Assembly (NCBI GenBank): GCA_940671915.1
Contig: CALNVZ010003435.1
Location: 14,721,744-14,785,743, forward strand
Reading direction: 5' to 3'
DNA from: Paracentrotus lividus
Lineage: Eukaryota > Echinodermata > Echinoidea > Camarodonta > Echinidae
DNA length: 64,000 bases
The notes beneath the pieces were generated by a model. That model searched no databases. It worked only from the letters and a program-made list of their open reading frames with translations, and had not been told where the DNA came from. A program made the position numbers and the translations under genes. Shown one piece after another: positions 34,701-44,225 of this stretch; positions within the stretch are counted from its first letter, which is position 1; each line of letters starts with the position of its first letter.

Positions 34701-36527
34701 GGGCAAGATTTTTTTTGATTTTTCAATCGGTGGTGTAACATAAAAAAGGGCGACGTGGGGGCGAGTTCCCAACGCATGGCTTTGTTATTTACTTTTTAAA
34801 GCACAATGATGATTTCCGGAGACATTCCAACCATTTTATAGGTATTTAAATGGTCAACTGAATGAAAATGACTAAAATCATCGAAATATGCTTGGTGTTC
34901 TAATAATTTTGGCCACCACTGTATATATATATATTATGTATATCATATATTATGTTGGTGCCTGATTTTGTTGGTATGATTTACTTGTATTTATTACAGT
35001 TTTTGTTCTTGTTATGATTTTTTCTTCAGAAATCTTGAAGAAGGCGAAAGCCGAAAGCTCGATCGCATTAAAGACTTCAAATTCAAGCTACCTCTACACT
35101 GAAAAGATAACTTTGTCAATTGACAAATATAAATTTGTCATTAATGTGGTTTAATTTAACAAATTAATAAATTTGTCATGCCAAAGATTTGTCATTATAG
35201 ATTTTTCATGCACCATAACATGACGAATTTTAATTTGTCATGAAAAGTGGTCTAATTTGACAAACCTTTTTCAAAGTTTGTCATTGCAACATTTTAATTC
35301 CTCATGCTCATTTTTCAATTTGTTTTTTTCATTCATCAATTTGTACTGCATTTTGACGTTAATTTGTCATGTAACAGTCAGAAAACACACCTGTAATAAA
35401 CAAACAATACAGATAGTAAATATTTTTGTCAGTTTTAATAGAACCTCGAAATTCCTGAGGAAACAAATTCAAAATACATCAAATCCAGTCAACACTTGCC
35501 AGCTCAAGCCTTGCCTCGCAGCTAAATCACGGCGACCGGCGAGTGATTCGAAGACGCTGATTATGTGCGGGGTTTCCCAAACTGTCTTCAGGAGCTAAAT
35601 TTGTCATGCATTTTGCGTCAACAAATTGATTTGTTTTTCAGCAAATAATTTGTATTATAATTCGTTATGGCCGACTTAAAATCGTCATTTCTACATTGAC
35701 TGCGAAGAGGATTTGTCAATTACGGTTGCGAACGTCACGCAAATAAATCAGTCATGCGCAAGTTTGTTTTTGTCAACACCAGTTGAAGTGCTCGATCAAT
35801 TTGTTATGTATACTACCATGAGTTTGTCATTTCACAGTTATATCGCAAAACAAATTATTTTACCCCGATTGACGAATTAATCTGGCCTTGTGACAAAGTT
35901 ATCTTTTCAGTGTACCTGTCCTAGACTCTTTATTCTCAAATATCTATATATAATAGGCTATATAGAACGAAGTGTATATAGTGACCGAGTCACAAAATTT
36001 TCCACTCTGAAGATGACAGCATTACGATCCACGATCGGAGAGATTGCATTTGAACGAACCTGACGGCTTAAATGGGATGGTGCATTTTTTTATGCCATTT
36101 CTTCGGTTTTCGAAATTATTGGGTAAACACACCCCCTCCCGATCCCCGCCGCGGCCCTACACAATATTACGGAAGAACTGGAAGAATCCCACTCAGATGA
36201 ATATAAAATTTCCCTTCATGAAATTTGTTATTATTTAAAGCAAAATTAGTGACCATTCATTTAGACATGGGGGAGGTTCTTCTATAGGGTACTGTATAAA
36301 TATTATGCCTGTACCTATGCGAGTTGAGGGAAATAGAAACATCACTTACATGACGCAAAGAAGAGTCCAACTGCACTTCCGACGATAGCCGCAGTCGTGT
36401 CCAATGTCCTTGAAATATTCTTTAGAAGGACACCCATTGCTTTGATGGTTCCCATCAAGAAGTAAGTCTGCATGAACAGGACTAGGACTATAGCAAAACA
36501 AGAATGTCGGGTTGACCTACACTCCAT
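24498..36527 (-). CDS. SLC16 monocarboxylate-transporter-like protein, four coding exons, two alternative first exons
   Basis: This is a 12-helix plasma-membrane transporter of the major facilitator superfamily. SLC16 members carry lactate, ketone bodies, aromatic amino acids or thyroid hormone, and the substrate here is not predictable. Exons on the minus strand are 36527-36350 (1B) or 33519-33330 (1A), then 28272-28129, 26058-25156 and 24622-24498. All junctions are GT..AG in phase 1 and the last exon ends in TGA. The products are 453 residues with 1A and 449 with 1B, normal for the family. Family signs include the helix 4-5 region (SAAMVLFPLLAETLLDAYDW then RAAILIMGS), a long acidic cytosolic loop between helices 6 and 7, and SSAAIGNLAGRILVAFLTNG in helix 8-9. 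The usual DGGWGW-like motif opening helix 1 is missing from both first exons. The 3' flank runs directly into a terminal-inverted-repeat element. Confidence 0.88.
25156..26058 (-). CDS. MCT-like exon 3: helices 4-11 and central loop
   Basis: This 301-codon exon starts after the acceptor tgtgatgcag and ends at G|GTATGTGAG. It holds helices 4-6 (to MLNIIPAVMNI), a central cytosolic loop of about 70 residues rich in Asp, Glu, Ser and Thr, then helices 7-11. The charged segment TKKEKILHWFRQSDFYLDP leads into helix 7, and GAIAGRAVLGPIILRERTSR lies between helices 10 and 11. The large undivided exon is typical of SLC16 genes. Confidence 0.95.
26220..26545. repeat. Diverged two-copy repeat in MCT-like intron
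   Basis: Segments around 26237-26310 and 26400-26465 share a layout: gtcacgtgacctcc/gtcaagtgacctgc, then gaagatatccaactgggatt/gaaggcatccagccggagtt. Confidence 0.5.
26570..26830. repeat. AACAAGCCCAACCAACC minisatellite
   Basis: About ten degenerate units of (aacc)n joined to aacaagccc. The Trp/Leu/Gly-rich open frame on the minus strand is a by-product. Confidence 0.85.
28129..28272 (-). CDS. MCT-like exon 2: helices 2-3
   Basis: The acceptor is atttctttcag and the donor G|GTGAGT, phase 1 on both sides. It encodes SPLVVAIYRRLSRPWMLILV then GAILSSVGIMLLSTATHN and MLFIFLSAAG. The short loop with (R/K)xxxRP after helix 2, followed by a G.(L/I)xSxG helix, is standard for MCTs. Confidence 0.9.
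28754..30016. other. Possible solo LTR or other repeat, in MCT-like intron 1
   Basis: Begins TGTAGTGTTATGCC and contains AATAAA at 29989, with a possible end near tgtca at 30016. A degenerate array of gtgtgaacctctcg/gtgtgaaacttcg units lies at 29457-29615. No target duplication could be seen, so the LTR reading is weak. Confidence 0.25.
29457..29615. repeat. Degenerate ~15 bp tandem array (GTGTGAAacttcg)
   Basis: Units gtgtgaacctctcg, gtgtgaaacttcgg, gtgaacctaagat and variants recur about ten times. Confidence 0.75.
31640..31727. repeat. Poly-A-rich tract
   Basis: Long A runs broken by single T or G bases. Confidence 0.9.
31921..32545. mobile_element. Inverted-repeat element containing CA and TG arrays
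   Basis: The left end atgtcttgatagagccatcc pairs with the right end (reverse) atgtcttgatagagtcatcc. Between them are a (CA)n array (32108-32160) and a (TG)n array (32338-32372) in opposite orientation. Confidence 0.55.
33060..33541 (-). repeat. Segmental duplicate A carrying first exon 1A
   Basis: About 480 bp that match 36055-36550: gacggcctgaatggaatagt/gacggcttaaatgggatggt, ccgccctacataatattacg/gcggccctacacaatattac, then the exon itself. The match fades about 20 bp upstream of the ATG on the minus strand. Confidence 0.85.
33330..33519 (-). CDS. MCT-like alternative first exon 1A
   Basis: The ATG is at 33519 and the donor is CAT|GTAAGTGAG, phase 1, compatible with the exon at 28272. It encodes 63 residues: a short polar N-terminus, helix 1 (FPVALVLFLDACFLIGTVKA) and the start of helix 2 (IGTALGLFTAFNFAS). 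Confidence 0.8.
33640..33885 (-). pseudogene. Coding-like fragment, possibly from an M1 aminopeptidase C-terminal domain
   Basis: The frame reads DSLEIVYAYRNGGLAEWKYM then YGLEEKIFRTMDS. The VY.Y..(G)G..EW order is like the C-terminal domain of M1 aminopeptidases. No family-length domain or good splice sites were found, so it may be a relic or chance. It lies just upstream of MCT-like exon 1A. Confidence 0.15.
33987..34923. mobile_element. Tc1/mariner-like non-autonomous element, TA-flanked
   Basis: TA-cagtggtggccaaaattatt then agaacacc at the left is mirrored exactly at the right (ggtgttctaataattttggc then caccactg-TA). It is 937 bp with no intact transposase. It lies between the two first exons of the MCT-like gene. 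Confidence 0.88.
35095..35914. mobile_element. TA-flanked MITE with internal AATTTGTCAT repeats
   Basis: The left end TA-cactgaaaagataactttg(tca) is mirrored at the right end, tgacaaagttatcttttcag(tg)-TA. The interior has more than ten copies of aatttgtcat or its reverse. It is 820 bp. Confidence 0.88.
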
Positions 36528-36550
36528 CTCGGCTAGATGAATTACAATTG
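36055..36550 (-). repeat. Segmental duplicate B carrying first exon 1B
   Basis: Direct partner of 33060-33541, in the same orientation about 3 kb away. Two transposon insertions lie between the copies. Confidence 0.85.
36350..36527 (-). CDS. MCT-like alternative first exon 1B
   Basis: The ATG is at 36527 and the donor is CAT|GTAAGTGAT, leaving one base (phase 1). It encodes 59 residues with helix 1 (LVLFMQTYFLMGTIKAMGVL) and the start of helix 2. About 40 of 59 residues are identical to exon 1A, by hand count. Exon 1A has four extra residues (TAFN) near the donor. Differences are mostly conservative, which suggests both copies have been under selection. Confidence 0.75.
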
Positions 36551-36960
36551 ATGCCGAGCAGTCAGGCCTATTTTAACTTAACGTACGGCGAGTGACTGAC
36601 AACACTTGGGCTTGAGAAAGTCCATAGGTGTGGACGAAAGCTAGCTCCTTCTGAATAACAGGTGGAAGCTTGAACTTTCTTACTTTGTGATTAACCCCAA
36701 CTGATGAGAGTTTTCTGTGTTATCCGGGCATTGTTTTCCCCTTTTTATGTTATCCATTGTTTTAACGCATTACCTTATGTTCTTTATTGCTTTTTAAAAT
36801 CTTTTTTCTAATCTTCATTGTTTTCATCTCTTTTCTTATTGTTTTTCTCTGTCCTTATGTCATTTATTGTTTTTGCCTTTCCTTTCGCTGCTAGACAAAA
36901 TTAAAAGATGATTGAAAACTCAATTGTGTCACATTTCATTGTGTGCGCAATCGAAGCTGC

Positions 36961-37530
36961 ACACTGTTAGAACGCGGTTTAAAACTTTCGCTGCTTAAAA
37001 AAATGATGGTTGAAAAGTTAAACATTTTTGTTTAATATTTAAACATTGTTGTTTAAAAACCGTAAAAGCGAGGTTTTATAGCCTTAGACAAGACCTGTTT
37101 AAAGATTGAAGTTTAGATATTAAACAGTTTTGTTTAAACAGGCCGAGGCAAATGTCACGTGATAGCCATGAGCTAATGGCATCACTCGTTACATGCAAAT
37201 TAAAGTCAGCGCAACATTCCAATCATGGCGAAGAAGTTATGCCTCACACATTGAATAAGTGTATGTACTGATGAGTTGGCTCAGTGGATAGAGCGTCTGC
37301 CTTATATTCGAAGGGTCGTGAGTTCGATAACCGGCCGCTTTAACCAAAAGTTGGAGCGTTTTTATTTTTGGAGAGAAGCGTTAAACAATACTGTTGATAT
37401 TTTAAACAACCATTAAACAACAGATTGTTAAAAATTTTAAACAACACGAGGGTTAAAGTTTTGAACAACTACAGGTTGTTTAATTTTAAAACAACGCTGT
37501 GCGATTAACACGCAGTTGTTTAAGATTTTG
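36961..37530. repeat. Repeat rich in TTTAAACA, with an embedded tRNA-like segment
   Basis: Many tttaaac/gtttaa words occur on both sides of a tRNA-like core. The start cactgttagaa recurs at 41947. Borders are not clear. Confidence 0.45.
37273..37345 (+). repeat. tRNA-derived SINE-like head
   Basis: Contains an A-box-like ttggctcagtggatagagcg and a B-box-like ggtcgtgagttcgataacc at tRNA spacing. No acceptor stem or clear anticodon arm closes it, so a tRNA-derived repeat is more likely than a tRNA gene. Confidence 0.5.
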
Positions 37531-38699
37531 ATGGCGGCCTGTACTAAACATCCCCCCCCCAGTTTTCAAGAAAGAATTTAAAAAAAAATACACTATGAAC
37601 TGTGTTCTTGGTTAAATAGCGCTTTCAATACTAAAAATGCCTCTTTTTTACTCCAAAAATCCTCAAAATCTCCTGCTCGGTCGCTATTGCGACCTCGCAC
37701 TAATAACAACAGTAAGTATTAAAAGTTGGATCCAATGGCCCTCGCCTAGGGATAAACCTTTACTAAAGGGTGTTGTTGACAGTCAAAACATTAATGTAGT
37801 TGTGTGCAGGCCGTTGGTGGAGGGCTTGGGGCTGCAGCATACAAAATTTTCATAGCAAAGATTGTGGTTTTGTTTCTATCGTTGTTATTTAACAAGGATG
37901 TAAATTTATCTTCTAAATGGATACTAAATTTTCGGCTCGCGCTTCGCTCTCGCTGATATTAAATAGGATCTATACTGCTCAAAATAATATCTCCTATTTT
38001 TTAACTTAAAAATTTCGGCTCGCGCTTCGCGCTCGCATTACTTTCCATTACTAAAGTGAACAGGAAAAGGCAGCCATTATGATTCTTAAAGCAGTACATT
38101 CAAAGATAAATTTTATTCGTATCCCCTATCTCCCCGAAAACATTTCTCTTATGATCTATGCCTCTGATCTAAAGTGTCCCCCTTTCCAGAAAAGTGCCCT
38201 TTTTATCGAGACCCCACTTTCAAATCCGTTTCGCCTGTACTATACATTCTTTGTTTTGTTTTTTTTATTTATTTTTTTCGCGCTCACGGATACTATATAG
38301 GCTTTAATGCACCATGAAACATATCCAATTTCAGCTTAAAATTTTCGGCTCGCCTCCGCGCTCGCTGTACTATTAGAACTATAATGCACAAATATCTCCA
38401 ACAAACTTTAGGCTTAAAATTTTCGGCTCGCGCTTCGCGCTCGCATTAGTTTTTCCATATACTAAAATGAACCGTAAATCAAGGCAACCATAACTAATAA
38501 TCATACATTCAAAGACAAATTCTATTCGCACCCCTCCCTCTCGCCTCTGATATATGGGTATAAAAAAACGTCCTTGTGTCACTATCACTATTGTATGTGA
38601 AACAAGTCAGCCGACAATTGGCAAATATTTTCGGTCATCATTAATATATATTATTATTACTATTATATTATTATTATTTGTTAGTATTATTATTATCAT

Positions 38700-38780
38700 T
38701 AATTATTATTGTTGTTGTTGTTGTTGTTGTTGTTGTTATTATTATTATTATACACAAACACACACGCACACACACACACT
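38700..38780. repeat. TTG/TTA and CA microsatellites in left arm
   Basis: (gtt)n, (att)n and (ca)n runs, mirrored at 42195-42310 and, in degraded form, at 44265-44340. Confidence 0.85.
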
Positions 38781-38811
38781 TTCACCGAAACACTCACAAA
38801 GTGTGATGGCG

Positions 38812-39497
38812 CTCCTTAAAGGGAAGCTCTGGACCCAAAATAAGTCGCTTTTATAAAAACCAGACAAAATTAGAAGAAAAAAAAAAAACAGATAAAAAAG
38901 TTAAAGAAAATCGGACTAATAATAAAAAAGTTATGATATTTTTATGATGCACAAATAATTGATCGCTACACCAAAATGGCAACACAGTCACAAAAGCGTG
39001 TGATATGTTATTGCATCTATGCATTTTCATAAAATGAGAATTGTAATGACATTTCAAAAGAAAATGATATTTTCATGAAATTGAACGTTCATGAATATCT
39101 GTTTTCTTATACCGAAAAATACTTAAAATCTTTGTTTTTGTATTTCTAGATGGGGTGCTGATTTACAATACATGTGTAGATGCAATAAACATATGCTTTT
39201 AATATTATCTTGGCCAAAGTAATGAGGAACACAGTTTCTTAACAAATAAGTGAAAATTTATCATAAAACAATATAGAAAACACGCATGGCAAGTTGTGCC
39301 CTATGACATCACAGCTTTTGTGACCGCGGTAATTGCCAATCTGGTATAGCGATCAATTTTTTTGTGCATCGTAATATATTCATGAATTTATCATTATTAG
39401 TCCGATTTTCTTCAAACTTTGTTTATTCTGTTTTTCTAATTTTCCTGCTTTTTTATAAAAAGCAACTTATTTCGGGTCCAGACCTTCCCTTTAATCT
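38812..39497. mobile_element. Foldback element with ends TTAAAGGGAAG
   Basis: The left end ttaaagggaagctctggacc and right end (reverse) ttaaagggaaggtctggacc pair. Pairing continues through cggactaataat and gatcgcta. A mirror copy lies at 43478-44225 and a partial one at 42002-42155. Confidence 0.75.
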
Positions 39498-39944
39498 CAC
39501 CAGATCATACGCACTATCACATTTCGTAAGTAGGCCACAGGACTTAGGAAACCCCACAAAACATGCATTCTTTGTACAAAGTAGCCGTAGTTGCGCTGGT
39601 GTCATAAGGGTCTATTCTGTACTTACGATCTCAAAAGATTGCTTGTTAATTGTTAGAGTAACAAAAAATCGTTTAAAATCAGAAGTAAATTCACTTCGTG
39701 CGTGATTGTTTGGAACGCAAGGACAATTTATTTAACCTTTCAAATCTAGCAAGAAACTGTACCCTTACCGGCTCGGCATTTTAAAATATATCGATATAGC
39801 GCCCTCACCACGAAACTGTCTTTATTGGTAGTCAAAAGCTAGAATTTGGTGTCAAACTTGCGCTTCTGTTACATTATATTTCTGCCCTGTCTTAGAATAA
39901 GAAGCTTCATGATTGCCCTTCATACATGTCATATACTTACTTAC

Positions 39945-40200
39945 TTACTGCCCGTTATGACTCCATTGGCATGTAGGGCAGCAACGAATTCCTCACTTCT
40001 GTCGGTCTTGGCCAATTTTTGGATAGTTCCCCATGTGTGATTCAGGTCCTTCAATTCCTTCTCTACTGTTCTACGCAGAGTGATTTTGGGTCGTCCCCTC
40101 TTCCTTCTCCTTCAGGTGTCCAGTGGAGAGCTACACGGGTGATATTGGAGGCATCCATTCTTGAGTACATGCCCGATCCATACATGTCATATAGCCAGTG
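39945..40200 (-). mobile_element. 3' end of a non-LTR retrotransposon (left arm)
   Basis: Mirror copy of 42785-43037. (ttac)n at 39943-39955 is followed by the reverse-strand coding tail. It was part of the inverted duplication rather than a separate insertion. Confidence 0.75.
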
Positions 40201-40309
40201 TTAATTTGTGAATCATTATTATGGTCAGGCGAGGGCGCCGTTTGTTGTTGTTTGATTGGATTTAATGGAACATTTCATTAATTTCGAATATTCACGCTAA
40301 GGTTTTATT

Positions 40310-41976
40310 ATTAATTTTTTTTATTTATTATTTATTATTATTATTATTTTGTTTTTTTTTTTGGTTTTTTTTTTGGTTTTTTTTTTTTTTGGGGGGGTTA
40401 ATGGTGAAATTGGAAAGCGCGATTTTGAATTTGTAGCAATTTTAGGGAATACAAACAGCCATTATTGTTGTTGTTTGGTTGGTTTAACGGCCATGTCATT
40501 CAATTCATGGTAATTTCTCATTTTGTCTCTCTCCAAGGCTGAAATAAATTTTTAGATAAATATCTCATAAGATTTATAATGATCTACTTACGCATTTGGT
40601 CGTGTTTCCCCCTAAGTCTTCCATCTAAATTGACAATTTAGGCATGAGGTCCAGTGCCATTTACAGACTCATTGCTGATTGACGCATGTGAACCAAGGGC
40701 ACTTTTATGATAATCTTCTCTTTGCACTACTAATTTTTACCCCAATTTCTCTTATTCATCAAAATTGTTTGCCTATGCTGTTTCTTGGATCTTGTTCAAT
40801 AGTATGTCTTCCATGCTGTTGTGAAATTTAGTAAAATATATTGAGTGATTTCTTTTTTAAATCTAGGATTTCCTCCATTCGGAGGAAAATTTAAACGTTG
40901 AATGAAAAAGGTGCGTTTTTAAAACGATACATATCAATTCTAGTTGTAAACTTAAGAGGAAGAGGGCGCTATCACTCTACGCAAATCAAACGCTGCCATA
41001 GACATTTTGTATTTTGCACAGTTTTTCACTTTTTTCTTGATTATGGCGAGCAACTACCTTTTCAAAGAAATGATCAACTTGAATAATTACGCTAAGAGTC
41101 TTTTTTTTTCAAAAATAGGAATAACTTACTGCAAAGGGAAAAAAAGTCCTGTCACTTGTGTCAATTCGAAATCCTAATCAGATCAAATTCCTGTACAATA
41201 TTGGCCAATTTTGCTCTCAAATAGCTCATACGCCACATAATTATCTTCCTGGATAACGCATAATTATATAACAGCTTAATGATCAAGCCGTTTTTAAAAG
41301 ATTGAATTCTCACCTTCCAGAGATGGTAAATTCATTTCGATGGGTTAAAAAAAAGTCCTGTCACTTCGAACATTATCACAAACGAATCTTTACTCGATGG
41401 GTCAATATTTCCGCATATCACATGCATATCGCATGTGGACGGCGTCTTCGCAAGATGTGACAAGATCACTATTTATATCAATATCGTTAGGAATCAATCT
41501 ATGTGAAATAAAGATTCTGATTACAACTTTAGCACAATGGTGTTATAGGCTTGCCAAAATGTATTTTCCCCAATCTGGTCTGAAGCATCTACCTACGAAA
41601 ACTATGATAAAAGTTCAATTATTTATTTCATGTCCATGAGAAATTAGCTCGAACGGATCGACTGACCAGACCATTTTACCACAGGAAGTTTTCTTAGGCG
41701 AGTTTTTGTACGCTAAGTAATAATTGCATGCAGTTGTCAATCGGTCGCTCCCGCCGTTATAGCGCGGGTTTTGTTGACATTATTGTAAACGTATAATTTT
41801 CTGCGCCGCTCAGTTGTATTTCCACTAAACTCATGAATGTAATGTTGCGTTTCCCCTCCTCAAATAATGGACGCGTCTTTATGTTAAGATTTTAATGTCA
41901 TACGTTAGGTTTACATTTCACGTGGAGTAGAATTGATATGTACATGCACTGTTAGAAACAATTAAACAAGTTATTT
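40310..41976. other. Palindrome spacer left of the gap
   Basis: Unique-looking AT-rich DNA with poly-T/G tracts near 40350-40398. No gene was recognised. Confidence 0.5.
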
Positions 41977-42001
41977 NNNNNNNNNNNNNNNNNNNNNNNN
42001 N
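41977..42001. other. Sequence gap (25 N)
   Basis: An unknown stretch inside the palindrome spacer. The true gap length may differ from 25. Confidence 0.99.
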
Positions 42002-42660
42002 CGATCAATTATTTGTGCATCATAAAGATATTCATAACTTTTTTTATTATTAGTCCGATTTTCTTTAAACTTTTTTATCTGTTTTTTTTTTTCTTCTAAT
42101 TTTGTCTGGTTTTTATAAAAGCGACTTATTTTGGGTCCAGAGCTTCCCTTTAAGGAGCGCCATCACACTTTGTGAGTGTTTCGGTGAAAGTGTGTGTGTG
42201 TGCGTGTGTGTTTGTGTATAATAATAATAATAACAACAACAACAACAACAACAACAACAATAATAATAATAATGATAATAATAATACTAACAATAATAAT
42301 AATAATAATAGTAATAATAATATTATTATGATGACCGAAATAATTACTGTGTTCCCTCATTACTTTTGGCCAAGAATATATTAAAAAAGGCAATATGGTT
42401 ATTGGCATCTTACACAATGTATTGTTAAAATCAGCACACCTCTCCATCGTATGAAAATACAAAAACATAAGATTTTTTAAGTATGTTTTCGGTTATAAGA
42501 ACAGTATATTTTTGCATGATACGTTCATATTTCGACCATGAAAAATATCAACTTTTCTTTTGAATATGTCCATTAGCAATTCCTCCATTGTTATGTAAAA
42601 TGACATATATTCAATAACATATACAGTCTTTTGTGACTGTGTTGCGGCTATAATTTGGTG
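42002..42660. repeat. Rearranged extra copy of 43740-44440
   Basis: 42350-42660 is essentially identical to 43740-44055, and 42002-42340 matches 44054-44440. The two blocks are in swapped order, as expected from a tandem unit cut at the gap. Confidence 0.8.
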
Positions 42661-42784
42661 TAGAACCTTAGCGTGAATATTCGAAATTAATGAAATGTTC
42701 CATTAAATCCAATCAAACAACAACAACGGCGCCCTCGCCTGACCATAATAATGATTCACAAATTAACACTGGCTATATGACATG

Positions 42785-43037
42785 TATGGATCGGGCATGT
42801 ACTCAGAATGGATGCCTCCAATATCACCCGTGTAGCTCTCCACTGGACACCTGAAGGGAGAAGGAAGAGGGGACGACCCAAAATCACCTGGCGTAGAACA
42901 GTAGAGAAGGAATTGAAGGACCTGAATCACACATGGGGAACTATCCAAAAATTGGCCCAAGACCGACAGAAGTGGAGGACATTCGTTGCTGCCCTACATG
43001 CCAATGGAGTCATAACGGGCAGTAAGTAAGTAAGTAT
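42785..43037 (+). mobile_element. 3' end of a non-LTR retrotransposon (right arm)
   Basis: Encodes RVALHWTPEGRRKRGRPKIT then WRRTVEKELKDLNHTWGTIQ and DRQKWRTFVAALHANG. This is the conserved tail that follows reverse transcriptase in many invertebrate non-LTR elements. It ends in an (agta)n tail, as in elements with short 3' tandem repeats. 5'-truncated. Confidence 0.8.
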
Positions 43038-43477
43038 ATGACATGTATGAAGGGCAATCATGAAGCTTCTTATTCTAAGACAGGGCAGAAATTAATGTAA
43101 CAGAAGCGCAAGTTTGACACCAAATTCTAGCTTTTGACTACCAATAAAGACAGTTTCGTGGTGAGGGGCGCTATATCGATATATTTTTAAAATGCCGAGC
43201 CGGTAAGGGTACAGTTTCTTTGCTAGATTTGAAAGGTTAAATAAATTGTCCTTGCGTTCCAAACAATCACGCACGAAGTGAATTTACTTCTGATTTTAAA
43301 CGATTTTTTGTTACTTCACAATTAACAAGCAATCTTTATGAGATCGTAAGTACAGGAATAGACCCTTATGACACCAGCGCCAACTACGGCTACTTTGTAC
43401 AAAGAATGCATGTTTTGTGGGGTTTCCTACAGTCCTGTGGCCTACTTACGAATGTGATAGTGCGTATGATCTGGTGA

Positions 43478-44225
43478 GATTAAAGGGAAGGTCTGGACCC
43501 GAAATAAGTTGCTTTTTATAAAAAGCAGGAAAATTAGAAAAACAGAATAAACAAAGTTTGAAGAAAATCGGACTAATAATGATAAATTCATGAATATATT
43601 TACGATGCACAAAAAATTGATCGCTATACCAGATTGGCAATTACCGCGGTCACAAAAGCTGTGATGTCATAGGGGCACAACTTGCCATGCATTTTCTATA
43701 TTGTTTTATGATAAATTTTCACTTTATTTGTTAAGAAAACTGTGTTCCCTCATTACTTTTGGCCAAGAATATATTAAAAAAGGCAATATGGTTATTGGCA
43801 TCTTACACAATGTATTGTTAAAATCAGCACACCTCTCCATCGTATGAAAATACAAAAACATAAGATTTTTTAAGTATGTTTTCGGTTATAAGAACAGTAT
43901 ATTTTTGCATGATACGTTCATATTTCGACCATGAAAAATATCAACTTTTCTTTTGAATATGTCCATTAGCAATTCCTCCATTGTTATGTAAAATGACATA
44001 TATTCAATAACATATACAGTCTTTTGTGACTGTGTTGCGGCTATAATTTGGTGTAGCGATCAATTATTTTGTGCATTGCCCATACAAGATATTCAGTACT
44101 TTTTTATTATCACGACTCCGAGATTTTCTTTAAACTTTTTTATCTGTTTTTTTTTTATTTTTCCTAATTTGTCTTGGTTTTTATAAAAGCGACTTATTAT
44201 TGGGTTCCAGAGCTTTCCTTTAAGG
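43478..44225. mobile_element. Foldback element with ends TTAAAGGGAAG, right-arm copy
   Basis: It starts attaaagggaaggtctggac and ends in gttccagagctttcctttaa, mirroring 38812-39497. Confidence 0.7.

Larger units (their letters stand above)
37537..40309 (+). repeat. Left arm of large imperfect palindrome
   Basis: From ggcctgtactaaacatcc to cacgctaaggtt, this arm reads as the reverse complement of 42661-45606, with small insertions and substitutions. It contains ggctcgcgcttcgcgctcgc motifs, a foldback element (38812-39497) and a retrotransposon 3' end on the minus strand (39950-40200). Confidence 0.9.

Noticed and set aside
37273..37345. True tRNA gene
   Set aside because: The acceptor stem does not close and the anticodon arm is unclear. 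A tRNA-derived repeat fits better.
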